Source: Desulforhabdus sp. TSK
GTDB lineage: Bacteria > Desulfobacterota > Syntrophobacteria > Syntrophobacterales > Syntrophobacteraceae
NCBI RefSeq assembly: GCF_022836495.1
Contig: NZ_BQXM01000006.1
Coordinates: 1-64,000, forward strand
Length of the DNA stretch: 64,000 nt
Direction: 5' to 3'
Shown: one piece after another, positions 1-7,758 of the stretch
Layout: each line of letters starts with the position of its first letter
Position numbering within the stretch: position 1 is the stretch's first letter
Position numbers and translations under genes: made by a program
The notes under the pieces: generated by a model
Seen by the model: only the letters and a program-made list of their open reading frames with translations
Database searches by the model: none
What the model was told of the DNA's origin: nothing

Positions 1-575
1 ACTTATGCAAAAATGCACATCCATCGTGACCGAGACCTCCCAGGAGAGCACGTACCGGCTGTACCAGTCCATCACCGCCACCAGATAGACAAAGCCCCGG
101 TGCATGGGAATGTAGGTGATGTCGCTCGACCAGACCTGATCGGGCCGTACGATTTGAACTCCCTTCAGCAGGTAGGGATAGATCCTGTGTTCGCTATCCC
201 CCACGCTCAGTTTGGGTTTGGGGTAGATCGCCTCGATCCCCATGATCCGCATGAGGCGAGCCACGCGCTTGTGATTGACAGGGTAGCCCTTCCGATTGAG
301 CCAGGCGGTCATGCGACGAATGCCGTAGAAGGGGGTCTCCATGTACTGCCTGTCTATCAGGCGCATCAACTCCGTTTCGAACCCGGACACATCCATGGGT
401 TGGTAGTAGTAGCTGGAGCGAGGCAGCCTCAACAATTCACACTGCCTGCAGACCGGGATCTGCGGATGATCCGGCTCTATCCGCTCTCTCTTTTCATTTG
501 TCGATAAGGCCAGATTTTTTTTTGAGCCAATCGAGTTCGACCTTCATCTGCCCTACTTGCCCTTTAATTTTAACT
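1..575 (-). mobile_element. IS3-family insertion sequence, orfB transposase (partial, runs off left edge)
   Basis: The reverse strand reads as an IS3-type OrfB integrase-catalytic protein. It carries IEPDHPQIPVCRQCELL, then RSSYYYQP, TPFYGIRRMTAWLNRKGY, VNHKRVARLMRIMGIEAIYP, EHRIYPYLLKG, and the first DDE aspartate in VWSSDITYIPMHRGFVYLVA, followed by DWYSRYVLSW. The remaining catalytic residues lie beyond position 1. At 515-523 a run of nine A on the coding strand sits where the upstream frame (ending VELDWLKKKSGLIDK, stop) passes to the orfB frame. That is the usual -1 frameshift arrangement of orfA/orfB in this family. OrfA is nearly absent: only about 20 residues before the slippery run resemble it, so this end of the element looks truncated around 570-600. 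Confidence 0.85.
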
Positions 576-633
576 TGGACCGGAACGGCACTTCCACATT
601 TAGTTCTCTTTCCAGTTTTCGGGGTACATTATA

Positions 634-1020
634 TTGATTCGCTCTGGGCATGCCTGGGTCTATCGGCAGTATTGCACGCGGCCCGAATGCAAAGCATGGG
701 AGTTCATCGAAGCCAAGGCGAAGGACGAAAAGAACGGCCTTTGGTCCACTCCCAATCCGACACCTCCATGGGAATTTCGGCGCAACGCTCGGGAATCATC
801 GACAGCCACGCCAACTCCTCGGCCTTCGGTTTCGGCGGCAGCAATTGAGAGTCCATCGGTTCAGTCGCAGGGGACCGCCTACCATGGGAATGTGCGGAGC
901 CATGTGTTTCATGGGCCAGGCTGCAAGGACTATGACTGCAAAAACTGCACGCAAGTCTTTACGTCCAAGGAAGAGGCTATGAAAGCTGGCTACAGGCCTC
1001 ATAGTGCGTGCGTGAATTAG
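634..1020 (+). pseudogene. Truncated staphylococcal-nuclease-type protein with C-terminal Ada-like metal-binding domain
   Basis: The reading frame begins inside a thermonuclease (SNase) domain: LIRSGHAWVYRQYC, a spaced Cys, and KNGLWSTPNPTPPWEFRR are the typical C-terminal part of secreted SNase-like proteins. A low-complexity Ser/Thr/Pro/Ala linker follows. The last 45 residues (YHGNVRSHVFHGPGCKDYDC, then NCTQVFTSKEEAMKAGYRPH) match the small Cys-containing domain often fused to such nucleases. The N-terminal half with the signal peptide and catalytic Arg/Asp/Glu is missing. The frame meets the IS3 remnant at about 600-630, so the gene was probably cut by the transposon or by a later deletion. 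The TTG at 634 is only the first possible start in the open frame. Confidence 0.7.
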
Positions 1021-1145
1021 GCAGCGCACTTACCCCAAGAATAGGTTCCGGGAATACAGGGTTTTTCTCCAGCCTTCCACCGATTCCGGTGGGAGTGGAA
1101 TGCCTTGATGATTTGACCCGACGGTCAGGACTGTGAAGGGCTGAG

Positions 1146-2252
1146 ATGCCTCCCAAACAACGCCACAATAGCTACTCCTTTGATGAGTACCGCGACCGCT
1201 GGGTCATCCGGTATTGGGATGCCTCAGGAAAACGCCGTTTCCATACGATGCCGGAAGGATCTACCGAGGAGGATACGATCAATGAGGCAAGCGCCCTTGA
1301 ACGCAAAGCTGCGGCCGGGGTGCTCACGGCGGATCGCGGGGCTCCGACGCTCGGTGACGTATGCGAGGATTATTTGGGGACAGTACAACCCGATATTCGG
1401 CCATCGACACTGAAGATGTACCGGGGCTATGTCACAAATCATATATTCGAAATAGGAGCGATTCCCATAACGAGGATCACCTACGAGGTGCTTGAAGGAT
1501 TCAAGCGAGAGCGCCTCGATGTAGGCGTAACGCCTGTTACCCTGCGGAAAATTCTCGGTTGTCTGAAGCGCATCCTAGATCATGCCGTACGCCGAAAGTT
1601 CATCGAGCACAATCCCATTTCGTCACTACAGATGCCGAGGAACCAGAGCGAGCCAAATGATGACGATCAAATCATGGTACTTCAGCCCGATGAAATCCAC
1701 GCCTTGATCGAGGCAGCCAGAGAAGAACGCGATAAAACCCTCCTGCTCACCGCCGCTCTCACTGGTGCTCGACGAGGAGAGCTTTTCGGACTTCAGTGGT
1801 CAGATGTCCTATGGGATCATGGCCAGATATTCATCAGGCGCACCTACAACCATGATTCTTACTATGACGTGAAGAGCTCAACATCCAGGCGCCGTATCGA
1901 TGCCGCCCCCGAGCTGCTGTCGCATCTTAGGGCCTGGAACCTCCAGTGCTGGAAGACGGATGATAACCTGGTGTTTCCTGGCCGCACCGGTCAACCGATT
2001 CATGCCTCTAACTGGCAGAGAAGGGTGTATGCTCCTCTGTTCAACACCACGGGATTGCCATACCGACACTTCCACTGTTTCCGCCACACCTACTGTTCAA
2101 TGCTGATCGAGTTGGGAAAACCGCGCCAGTACATCAAGGAGCAGCTGGGGCATGCCGATGAATCACTCATTGATCGAGTCTATGGCCATCTCATGAAGGA
2201 TCGTCACCCAGAGCACGCTCAAGACCTCGGGAAATTTCTATTTGGGAAATGA
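1146..2252 (+). CDS. Tyrosine-family site-specific integrase
   Basis: This 368-residue recombinase belongs to the phage/genomic-island integrase family. The N-terminal part (about 1-60) resembles an arm-binding domain (WVIRYWDASGKRRFHTM). A core-binding helical domain follows (about 65-165). The catalytic domain shows the first Arg in TGARRGELFGLQW, a Lys in DVKSSTSRRRI, the H-x-x-R box in HCFRHTYCSML, GHAD, and the nucleophile Tyr in DRVYGHL. The gene points toward tRNA-Gly, with its stop 103 bp from the tRNA 3' end. That is the classic layout of an integrase beside its tRNA attachment site. The element it belongs to would extend leftward past the window edge. ATG follows a purine-rich stretch, so the start is plausible. 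Confidence 0.9.
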   Translation: MPPKQRHNSYSFDEYRDRWVIRYWDASGKRRFHTMPEGSTEEDTINEASALERKAAAGVLTADRGAPTLGDVCEDYLGTVQPDIRPSTLKMYRGYVTNHIFEIGAIPITRITYEVLEGFKRERLDVGVTPVTLRKILGCLKRILDHAVRRKFIEHNPISSLQMPRNQSEPNDDDQIMVLQPDEIHALIEAAREERDKTLLLTAALTGARRGELFGLQWSDVLWDHGQIFIRRTYNHDSYYDVKSSTSRRRIDAAPELLSHLRAWNLQCWKTDDNLVFPGRTGQPIHASNWQRRVYAPLFNTTGLPYRHFHCFRHTYCSMLIELGKPRQYIKEQLGHADESLIDRVYGHLMKDRHPEHAQDLGKFLFGK

Positions 2253-2285
2253 TACGAAGAGCGATTTTTGAAATTAGGCTCAGCT

Positions 2286-2307
2286 AATATGGCGCAAATA
2301 TGGCGCA
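2286..2307. repeat. Tandem 11-bp direct repeat between integrase and tRNA-Gly
   Basis: Two head-to-tail copies of AATATGGCGCA lie 33 bp after the integrase stop and about 50 bp before the tRNA 3' end. Short direct repeats in this place are often arm-type binding sites for an integrase or excisionase. That role is inferred from position only. Confidence 0.5.
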
Positions 2308-2317
2308 GAAAACAAAG

Positions 2318-2355
2318 AAGGGGATAGGCCTTCCGGTCTATCCCCTTGATTTTTC
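2318..2355 (+). terminator. Rho-independent terminator after integrase
   Basis: The inverted repeat AAGGGGATA / TATCCCCTT, with a GCCTTCCGG-type loop, is followed by GATTTTTC. It sits immediately beside the 3' end of the tRNA-Gly gene and would end integrase transcription before it opposes the tRNA. Confidence 0.75.
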
Positions 2356-2432
2356 TGGAGCGGGAGACGGGCTTCGAACCCGCGACCCTCAGCTTGGAAG
2401 GCTGATGCTCTAGCCAGCTGAGCTACTCCCGC
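2356..2432 (-). tRNA. tRNA-Gly (anticodon TCC)
   Basis: The reverse strand folds as a full cloverleaf. The acceptor stem GCGGGAG pairs with CTCCCGC. There is a D-arm with AGCTCAGCTGG, an anticodon loop CTTCCAA (anticodon TCC), the T-arm GCGGG-TTCGAAG-CCCGT, and an encoded CCA. It is intact. Its 3' end faces the integrase at 1146-2252, so it is the probable attachment gene of the left-hand element. Confidence 0.95.
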
Positions 2433-2707
2433 TCAAAGTGGAATAGTCTTTAGCACGAGTTCCGGAGCATTTCAAATGAAAAATGAAAATGCGACCGGCT
2501 GGGAATCGGTCCAAACACCTGCCAGCAGTGTGGGCTCCTTCTACATCTCCTGGCTCAAAAGGGAATTCTGGTATATGATCATCCCGCCGGGATGAGTTGC
2601 TGCTGACGCGCGAAGTCTTCTGCATGGAATGCGATCCTCGGGCGAATAATCCTGGGCAATGGGTGGCAGGTATCCTAGAAAACGTCTGTACGATAAGAGG
2701 AGGGAAT

Positions 2708-3688
2708 ATGAACCGGCATTATGAAGATTTGCTGTCTCAGGTGAATATGCTGGAGGTCTTTAAAGCGCGCCGCGTTGTGGAGCAGAGGCTGAAGCCCACT
2801 CACATGACTTACTACAAAAGGCTTTCGGATGAGCTCGGGACGCACATGTATGTCAAGCACGAAAACCACCTTCCGACCAATTCCTTCAAGGTTCGGGGTG
2901 CAGTCAATTTCATGGCGCACGTATCCGAAGACATTCGAAAGCGGGGAGTCATTCTCTCCACCCGCGGCAATCACGGGTTGGCCGTTGCCTGGGCAGCTCA
3001 GGAACAGGGCATCTTCTGCAACGTCGTCGTGCCGGTGGATAACAACCCCGAAATCAATGCCACCATTCTGTCCTATGGCGCACAACTCATCGAGCACGGC
3101 AGCGACTTCTACGAGACTCAGGATTACTGTGAAGAGTTGGCCGAAAGCACCGGCATGTACTATCTTCGCCAGGGCAACGAACCGCACCTCATCAACGGCA
3201 TCGCCACCATGGGCCTGGAGATTTTCGAGGAGGTTCCCGATGTAGATGTCATCATCATGCCCATCGGAGGAGGGACGGGCTGTGCCGCCCTGGCAAAAGT
3301 CATGGAGGGCATCAATCCCAGAGTCGAGCTCATCGGGGTTCAGGCCGAGCGCATGCCGTCTTTTTATGAATCCTGGCGTCAGAAGAAGAAGGTGACCGTT
3401 CCCGGCGCGGCTACTATTGCCGAGGGACTGGCGGCACGGTCGGTTTTCGAAATTCCCTTCATGATTTTGAAGGATCGCATCACGGATATTGTCCTGCTGA
3501 CTGAAGATGAGCTCCTTGAAGGCGTCCGCCTGGCCCTGCGCTATACTCAGAACCTGGCCGAAGTCGCCGGAGCGGCGTCCCTGGCTGCAGCATTCAAGAT
3601 CAAGGACAAACTGGCCGGCAAGAAAGCCGTGACCGTGATGACGGGGGGAAACCTCGATCTGAGTCGCTTGAGCCAGGCTGTGAGCTGA
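2708..3688 (+). CDS. Threonine dehydratase / PLP fold-type II deaminase
   Basis: This 326-residue enzyme of the threonine/serine dehydratase family would deaminate L-threonine (or serine) to the 2-oxoacid in the cytosol. The PLP lysine lies in NSFKVRGA near residue 60, followed by STRGNHGLAVAWAAQEQG. The phosphate-binding glycine loop is MPIGGGTGCAAL. There is no C-terminal ACT domain, so it resembles the short catabolic-type enzymes rather than the isoleucine-inhibited biosynthetic IlvA. An in-frame extension begins at 2597, but the ATG at 2708 has an AGGAGGG ribosome-binding site and starts the homologous region. It is a single gene convergent with pyrR. A related ammonia-lyase specificity cannot be excluded. 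Confidence 0.85.
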   Translation: MNRHYEDLLSQVNMLEVFKARRVVEQRLKPTHMTYYKRLSDELGTHMYVKHENHLPTNSFKVRGAVNFMAHVSEDIRKRGVILSTRGNHGLAVAWAAQEQGIFCNVVVPVDNNPEINATILSYGAQLIEHGSDFYETQDYCEELAESTGMYYLRQGNEPHLINGIATMGLEIFEEVPDVDVIIMPIGGGTGCAALAKVMEGINPRVELIGVQAERMPSFYESWRQKKKVTVPGAATIAEGLAARSVFEIPFMILKDRITDIVLLTEDELLEGVRLALRYTQNLAEVAGAASLAAAFKIKDKLAGKKAVTVMTGGNLDLSRLSQAVS

Positions 3689-3729
3689 AGCCTCTCCTCG
3701 GACCCGCACGCCTGGGAGCAATCCGTTTC

Positions 3730-4287
3730 TCAGGAAGGTTCCCGCAGACTTTCTATGACAACACGGTCCTCTCCGTCTTTTTCCTGGAGGAGCACATTGA
3801 CCTGTTCTTCCAGGAGCGTCTGGAGCTCCTTTCCGATAAACTGGGCACAGATGGGCAGTTCCCGGTGCCCGCGATCCACCAGCACGGCCACCTGAATGTG
3901 CTTGGGGCGGCCATAGTCCATGATGGCATTGAGGGCCGCTCGTATGGTTCGGCCTGTAAAAAGTACGTCATCCACGAGGACCACTTCGCGGTCGTCGATG
4001 GGGAACGGCAATTCAGTAGAACGCACCAGGGGCTGCGTGTGCAGCCGGGTCCAATCGTCCCTGTAAAGATTGATGTCGAGCGTTCCCACTGGAACGGAGA
4101 TCCGAAATTGATCAAAGATGATGCGCTCCAGTCTCCTGGCCAGGTAGACTCCCCCCGTGTGGATTCCCACTAGGGCCAATTTCTGGGAATCCATTTGTTT
4201 TTGCTTTACAATTTCTGTGGCAAGTCTATCCAGGGCTTTTTCGATCTCTCGGGATTCCATTACACAACGACCGCCGGGTTCTGTCAT
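3730..4287 (-). CDS. pyrR: PyrR: pyrimidine operon regulator / uracil phosphoribosyltransferase
   Basis: This protein of about 180 residues has the type I phosphoribosyltransferase fold. The PRPP-binding motif is VVLVDDVLFTGRTIRAAL, with GIHTGGVYLARRL before it and the PyrR-typical VPVGTLDINLYRDD flexible-loop segment. Family members bind pyr mRNA leaders in response to UMP and have uracil phosphoribosyltransferase activity. No pyr biosynthetic gene is next to it, so here it acts in trans or mainly as a salvage enzyme (inference). A second start nine codons downstream (ATG at 4258-4260) is equally possible. It is transcribed toward, and convergent with, the threonine dehydratase gene. Confidence 0.9.
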   Translation of the reverse strand: MTEPGGRCVMESREIEKALDRLATEIVKQKQMDSQKLALVGIHTGGVYLARRLERIIFDQFRISVPVGTLDINLYRDDWTRLHTQPLVRSTELPFPIDDREVVLVDDVLFTGRTIRAALNAIMDYGRPKHIQVAVLVDRGHRELPICAQFIGKELQTLLEEQVNVLLQEKDGEDRVVIESLREPS

Positions 4288-4381
4288 GATGCGTTCCTGT
4301 CTTTTCAGAATTCAGTGCCGATGGAGACCAAAAGACGGGCCCCTCTCATCCCGCTCCAGTGAGCGCATGCCGGGTACCGCC

Positions 4382-4424
4382 AAAAAAGATCAGGGCGGAA
4401 GCGCTTGATGGCCTTCTGCCCTGA
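4382..4424 (-). terminator. Rho-independent terminator downstream of the 4508-5011 gene
   Basis: On the minus strand TCAGGGC pairs with GCCCTGA, enclosing a second GAAG/CTTC helix, and is followed by TCTTTTTTGG. It lies about 90 bp after the zinc-ribbon protein gene and 95 bp before pyrR, so pyrR probably has its own promoter. Confidence 0.6.
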
Positions 4425-4507
4425 CGGCATGTGTTCTCGTGGGCTACTGCGCCGGGTGAGCCTGCCGGTGACCCGCGTGCCCAAAAGGAAATGTGAAACA
4501 GGCGCTC

Positions 4508-5011
4508 CTAGAAAAGGCGTTTTACCCAAACCAGGCTCAGGTGGGTATTGATGTCGTACTTGCAGAAGCGTTCGATCATATTGACGTCAGCTGTCTGCTT
4601 CAAAGCCAGCAGCCGATCGAAATCCTTTTCGATGACGATGTTGCAGAAGTCCACCGGAATGGATCGCACAAAATCGAGCTCCTCTTCATTCCACAGTTCA
4701 TTCGCAATGTCCCCGACGCCCATTTCCAGGGCATGATTCCCGCACACTTTATAGCAGGCACCACAGTTGCACCGGTGGATGGAATCGAAATCGTGTGGAA
4801 CCGGATGCCCATTTTCACAAAAGGGACAAACGATGATATGCGTGTTCATGGGCTGCTTTTCCCCCAGGAATCTGTTGCGGTTTCTTTTGAAGTGGCGCCT
4901 CGTTCTTTCATCATAACCTGAGAGATCCCTAACTTCATTTAAGCTGTGGAGTAAACCTTTGATGTTTGTCTCTATCATTTTGTCAAAATTCCTGTCCATT
5001 GGGGGCCACAC
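4508..5011 (-). CDS. Hypothetical protein with CxxC zinc-ribbon-like motifs
   Basis: The open frame encodes 167 residues that I do not recognise as a named family. The central part contains CPFCENGH and, about 20 residues later, HRCNCGACYKVC. This is a probable zinc ribbon or metal-binding knuckle. The C-terminal half is acidic and helical (ELWNEEELDF, FDRLLALKQ) and ends WVKRLF. An internal ATG at 4850-4852 (MNTHIIVCPFCENG) would give a compact protein of about 114 residues beginning just before the zinc motif, and may be the true start. It is followed by its own terminator. Function unknown. Confidence 0.6.
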   Translation of the reverse strand: MWPPMDRNFDKMIETNIKGLLHSLNEVRDLSGYDERTRRHFKRNRNRFLGEKQPMNTHIIVCPFCENGHPVPHDFDSIHRCNCGACYKVCGNHALEMGVGDIANELWNEEELDFVRSIPVDFCNIVIEKDFDRLLALKQTADVNMIERFCKYDINTHLSLVWVKRLF

Positions 5012-5177
5012 GTCGACCAGTGCTGCAAGACTGGCTCCTTACCGCTTCGTATACGTATATTAAATCGTTTCTTCTTGAAATCCAATGATAACTTTGACAT
5101 ATAAAAATGACAATTTCGTGGTGACGATGTGCTCCAATCTATTATTATTTTTGCATCCGAAGCGGGATAATCGACCC

Positions 5178-5870
5178 ATGCCTCCTAAAAAGACCGTCAA
5201 GCATCGAAACGCGCTCAGCCCCCCCGCAGAGCGGATCCATGCCATTCTTAGTCTCCTCGATGAACATTATCCCGAGGCCCGGTGCTCCCTCGGCTATGAA
5301 AGCCCTTTGCAGCTCCTCGTCGCCACGATTCTCTCCGCTCAATGCACGGATGAGCGTGTCAATCATGTCACCCCGGGATTGTTCACGAAATATCCATCGG
5401 CCAAAGCTTTTGCGGAAGCGTCGCTGGAAGAGTTGGAAGAAGACATCCGGTCCACCGGCTTTTTCCGGAACAAGGCGAAGAACATTCAGGCGTGCTGCCG
5501 CATCCTGGATGCGGAGTATGAGGGGAGAGTTCCCGCCGATCTGGACATCCTCGTCAAGCTGCCGGGAATCGGGAGGAAGACGGCCAACGTGGTGCTGGGA
5601 GATGCATTCCATATCCCCGGCATTGTCGTCGACACTCATGTCGCCAGGGTGTCGCAGCGCCTGGGACTGACCGCCCACAAAGACCCGGTCAAAATCGAAC
5701 AGGATCTCATGTCCCTCATTCCCCGGGAACGCTGGACAGACTTTTGCCACCAGCTCATTCAGCACGGCAGGAAGATTTGTCAGGCCAGAAAACCCAGGAC
5801 ATCCATCTGCCCTCTGAATCCTCACTGCCAATACGCCATGGAGCATGACGACGGCGGCGTATCCCCCTGA
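5178..5870 (+). CDS. nth: Endonuclease III (DNA glycosylase/AP lyase), with one cluster cysteine replaced
   Basis: This 230-residue HhH-GPD glycosylase removes oxidised pyrimidines and cleaves the abasic site. The hairpin-helix-hairpin LPGIGRKTANVVLG contains the catalytic Lys (about residue 134), and VDTHVARVSQRLGL contains the catalytic Asp (152). SAQCTDERVNHVT is also family-typical. The C-terminal [4Fe-4S] loop should be C-x6-C-x2-C-x5-C. Here it reads Cys201, Thr208, Cys211, Cys217 (GRKICQARKPRTSICPLNPHC), so the second ligand is Thr (codon ACA at 5799-5801). I chose the start at 5178 because the upstream in-frame extension does not look homologous. It is convergent with the PP-loop gene. 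Confidence 0.93.
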   Translation: MPPKKTVKHRNALSPPAERIHAILSLLDEHYPEARCSLGYESPLQLLVATILSAQCTDERVNHVTPGLFTKYPSAKAFAEASLEELEEDIRSTGFFRNKAKNIQACCRILDAEYEGRVPADLDILVKLPGIGRKTANVVLGDAFHIPGIVVDTHVARVSQRLGLTAHKDPVKIEQDLMSLIPRERWTDFCHQLIQHGRKICQARKPRTSICPLNPHCQYAMEHDDGGVSP

Positions 5871-5911
5871 AAGAGCCGCCAAAGCCCCTCACACGGCTGC
5901 ACCAGCGGTTC

Positions 5912-6919
5912 CTACAGCAAATATTGCTTCATCTCTTCCTTGCGCAGGTTGTTGGCCTCAGTCACCATTCCCGTTTTGCCGGCGTGCTTCCATTCGACTC
6001 TCACGGCCCCCTCCAACGGGGCGTCACTGTAGGAGACGACTACCTTCGCCGCCAGCGACAGCGCTTCAGTCTCCGGGGTCAAATGGAGCAAAACCCCCAG
6101 GGGACCGGGATGGTCCAGGACTCGCAGGACCACTTCTTCAGGCCCGGCGAGGGATCCCAATCTTTCGTTGTCCGTTTGCTGCCGTCCTACTGCCAGGAAA
6201 ACCCCGCCAGGAAGGAGTAAGTGGCGTCCCCATTTGAGCAGCTCTATTTCCCTGGCACCCGCATCAGGGTAAAGAGTAAACAATTCCCGGAGCTTCCGGG
6301 CAAACCCCTCTTTGGTGAGCATACAGCCACCGCCGGGCTGGGGATAGACTTTGATTCCGTAATGCCTGGCGAGCTCGATCTGCCTTTTGCGGGAGCGACC
6401 ATTGATATCCAGAAGTCGCTCGCGGTCCACCTTCCCTTCGTTTTCCACAAGCGTCGGGGGCAGCAGGCGCGCGCTGAGGGGACGCAGGATGCGGCCGGGG
6501 TATCCCGAGAGCTTTTCGACGCTCCTCAACGAGTCGCGGCGCTGACTCATGGGGCGCTGCCCCAGGACTTCTCCCGTGAAGAGGAAATCCGCCTTCATCT
6601 GTTCCATCAGCTGCCCGGCTTCCCGGAGCATGAGGGCATGGCAGTCGATGCAGGGATTCATCTGGCTGCCGAAGCCGTAAACGGGGTTTCTCAGCATCGC
6701 CAGATGCTTATCGGTCAAATCGATGACTTGAACCTCGATCCCGGCCGCGCGCCCTGCATCGATGCCTGGCTGCCCGGAGAAAAACGGTGTGCTGAAGGTC
6801 ACGCCCAGGAGACGAAGATCTTGTTCTTGCAGTACTTTTACCGCGAGGATGCTGTCGAGACCTCCCGACAGAAGCCCAATGCCTGTTGCTTTGCTTTCAG
6901 TCATAAATTCCTTGCTCAT
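5912..6919 (-). CDS. PP-loop ATPase, tRNA thiolation/ThiI-MnmA-like
   Basis: This 335-residue protein starts with the ATP-pyrophosphatase P-loop GLLSGGLDSILAVKVL, as in MnmA, ThiI and related sulfur-insertion enzymes that adenylate a target before thiolation. NPCIDCHALML (a CxxC) and, later, QPGGGCMLTKEG give three cysteines placed as in PP-loop enzymes that carry a catalytic [4Fe-4S] cluster. The C-terminal third (LLLPGGVFLAVGRQQTDN, then VLDHPGPLGVLL) resembles the DUF814/NFACT-R type domain. It is the last gene of a three-gene minus-strand unit with LarE (3 bp gap) and the DUF39 protein. The exact RNA or small-molecule target is unknown. Confidence 0.75.
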   Translation of the reverse strand: MSKEFMTESKATGIGLLSGGLDSILAVKVLQEQDLRLLGVTFSTPFFSGQPGIDAGRAAGIEVQVIDLTDKHLAMLRNPVYGFGSQMNPCIDCHALMLREAGQLMEQMKADFLFTGEVLGQRPMSQRRDSLRSVEKLSGYPGRILRPLSARLLPPTLVENEGKVDRERLLDINGRSRKRQIELARHYGIKVYPQPGGGCMLTKEGFARKLRELFTLYPDAGAREIELLKWGRHLLLPGGVFLAVGRQQTDNERLGSLAGPEEVVLRVLDHPGPLGVLLHLTPETEALSLAAKVVVSYSDAPLEGAVRVEWKHAGKTGMVTEANNLRKEEMKQYLL

Positions 6920-6922
6920 TCG

Positions 6923-7753
6923 TTAACCGTTCATTTTGTCCCAACAGCCGCTTCGATAACCCTCCAGGTCCAGGCTGATATGAAGAAATCCCAGCCCCTG
7001 GAAGTGGCTGAGGAGCTCTCCTCGGACCTCGTCCTTAAGGATCAGAGGAAAGTCAGGGGGAGGGATTTCGATGCGGGCGAGGTCGCCGTGGCAGCGGACT
7101 CGCACCTGTCGGCATCCCAGATCCCACAGAAAGGCTTCGGCTGCTTCAACCCTGCGCAGAAGGTCAATGCTGAGGGGCGTCCCATAAGGGATGCGTGTGG
7201 CCAGGCAGGACTGGGAAGGAAGGCTCCATGTTGGAAGCCCTGCCAGACGGCTCATCTCACGAATATCATCTTTGTGGAAGCCCGCGGCAGCCAAAGGGCT
7301 GAGGATTTCCATTTCCGAGAGGGCTTTTCGTCCCGGCCTATAGCTTGCTGCATCACTGGCGTGACTTCCTTCCACCACGACAGGATAACCCAGGGCCCGA
7401 GCCCTGGACTTGATTCGGGACATGAGCTCCTTTTTGCAAAAATAACAGCGCAGGAGCGAATTCTCCCGCACAGAAGCCACGGCGGTGGGGTCGAAGGAAA
7501 TGACCTCCAGCTGAAGCCCGATCTCAGCGGCTGTCGTCCTGGAGCCTCTGCATTCTTTCGTGGCGGCGAAGGGAGTTTCAACCCAAAGGCCGAGGACCTT
7601 CTTCCCCTGCATCCTGAGTAGGAGCCAAGCCAGCAGCGTGCTGTCCACTCCTCCTGAAAAGGCAACGGCAAGGGAAGGGTAGGGTGACAGCATCCCCTCC
7701 ACGACCTTGATTTTTTCCTCAAGGTCGGAAGGGATGCGAAGGGGTTTCGGCAT
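6923..7753 (-). CDS. larE: LarE-type ATP-dependent sulfur transferase
   Basis: This 276-residue PP-loop protein contains LAVAFSGGVDSTLLAWLLL, GSHASDAASYRPGRKAL and LPSQSCLATRIPYGTPL, all diagnostic for the LarE family. LarE adenylates and thiolates the pyridinium dicarboxylate precursor of the nickel-pincer cofactor. LRCYFCKKEL plus the Cys of SCLATR gives a three-cysteine set, as in LarE homologs that use a [4Fe-4S] cluster rather than sacrificing a protein cysteine (recall, not checked). No larA, larB or larC is nearby. The gene starts 5 bp after the DUF39 gene and ends 3 bp before the next PP-loop gene, so a sulfur-transfer job linked to those proteins is plausible. The long in-frame upstream extension overlaps DUF39 and was rejected. 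Confidence 0.85.
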   Translation of the reverse strand: MPKPLRIPSDLEEKIKVVEGMLSPYPSLAVAFSGGVDSTLLAWLLLRMQGKKVLGLWVETPFAATKECRGSRTTAAEIGLQLEVISFDPTAVASVRENSLLRCYFCKKELMSRIKSRARALGYPVVVEGSHASDAASYRPGRKALSEMEILSPLAAAGFHKDDIREMSRLAGLPTWSLPSQSCLATRIPYGTPLSIDLLRRVEAAEAFLWDLGCRQVRVRCHGDLARIEIPPPDFPLILKDEVRGELLSHFQGLGFLHISLDLEGYRSGCWDKMNG

Positions 7754-7758
7754 GGAAA

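Noticed and set aside
2675-3721. 348-residue minus-strand frame opposite threonine dehydratase
   Set aside because: It is the mirror of a clear PLP enzyme and has no motif of its own; long antisense frames are common in this GC range.
4305-4529. 74-residue minus-strand frame upstream of pyrR
   Set aside because: It spans a rho-independent terminator and has no ribosome-binding site or family motif.
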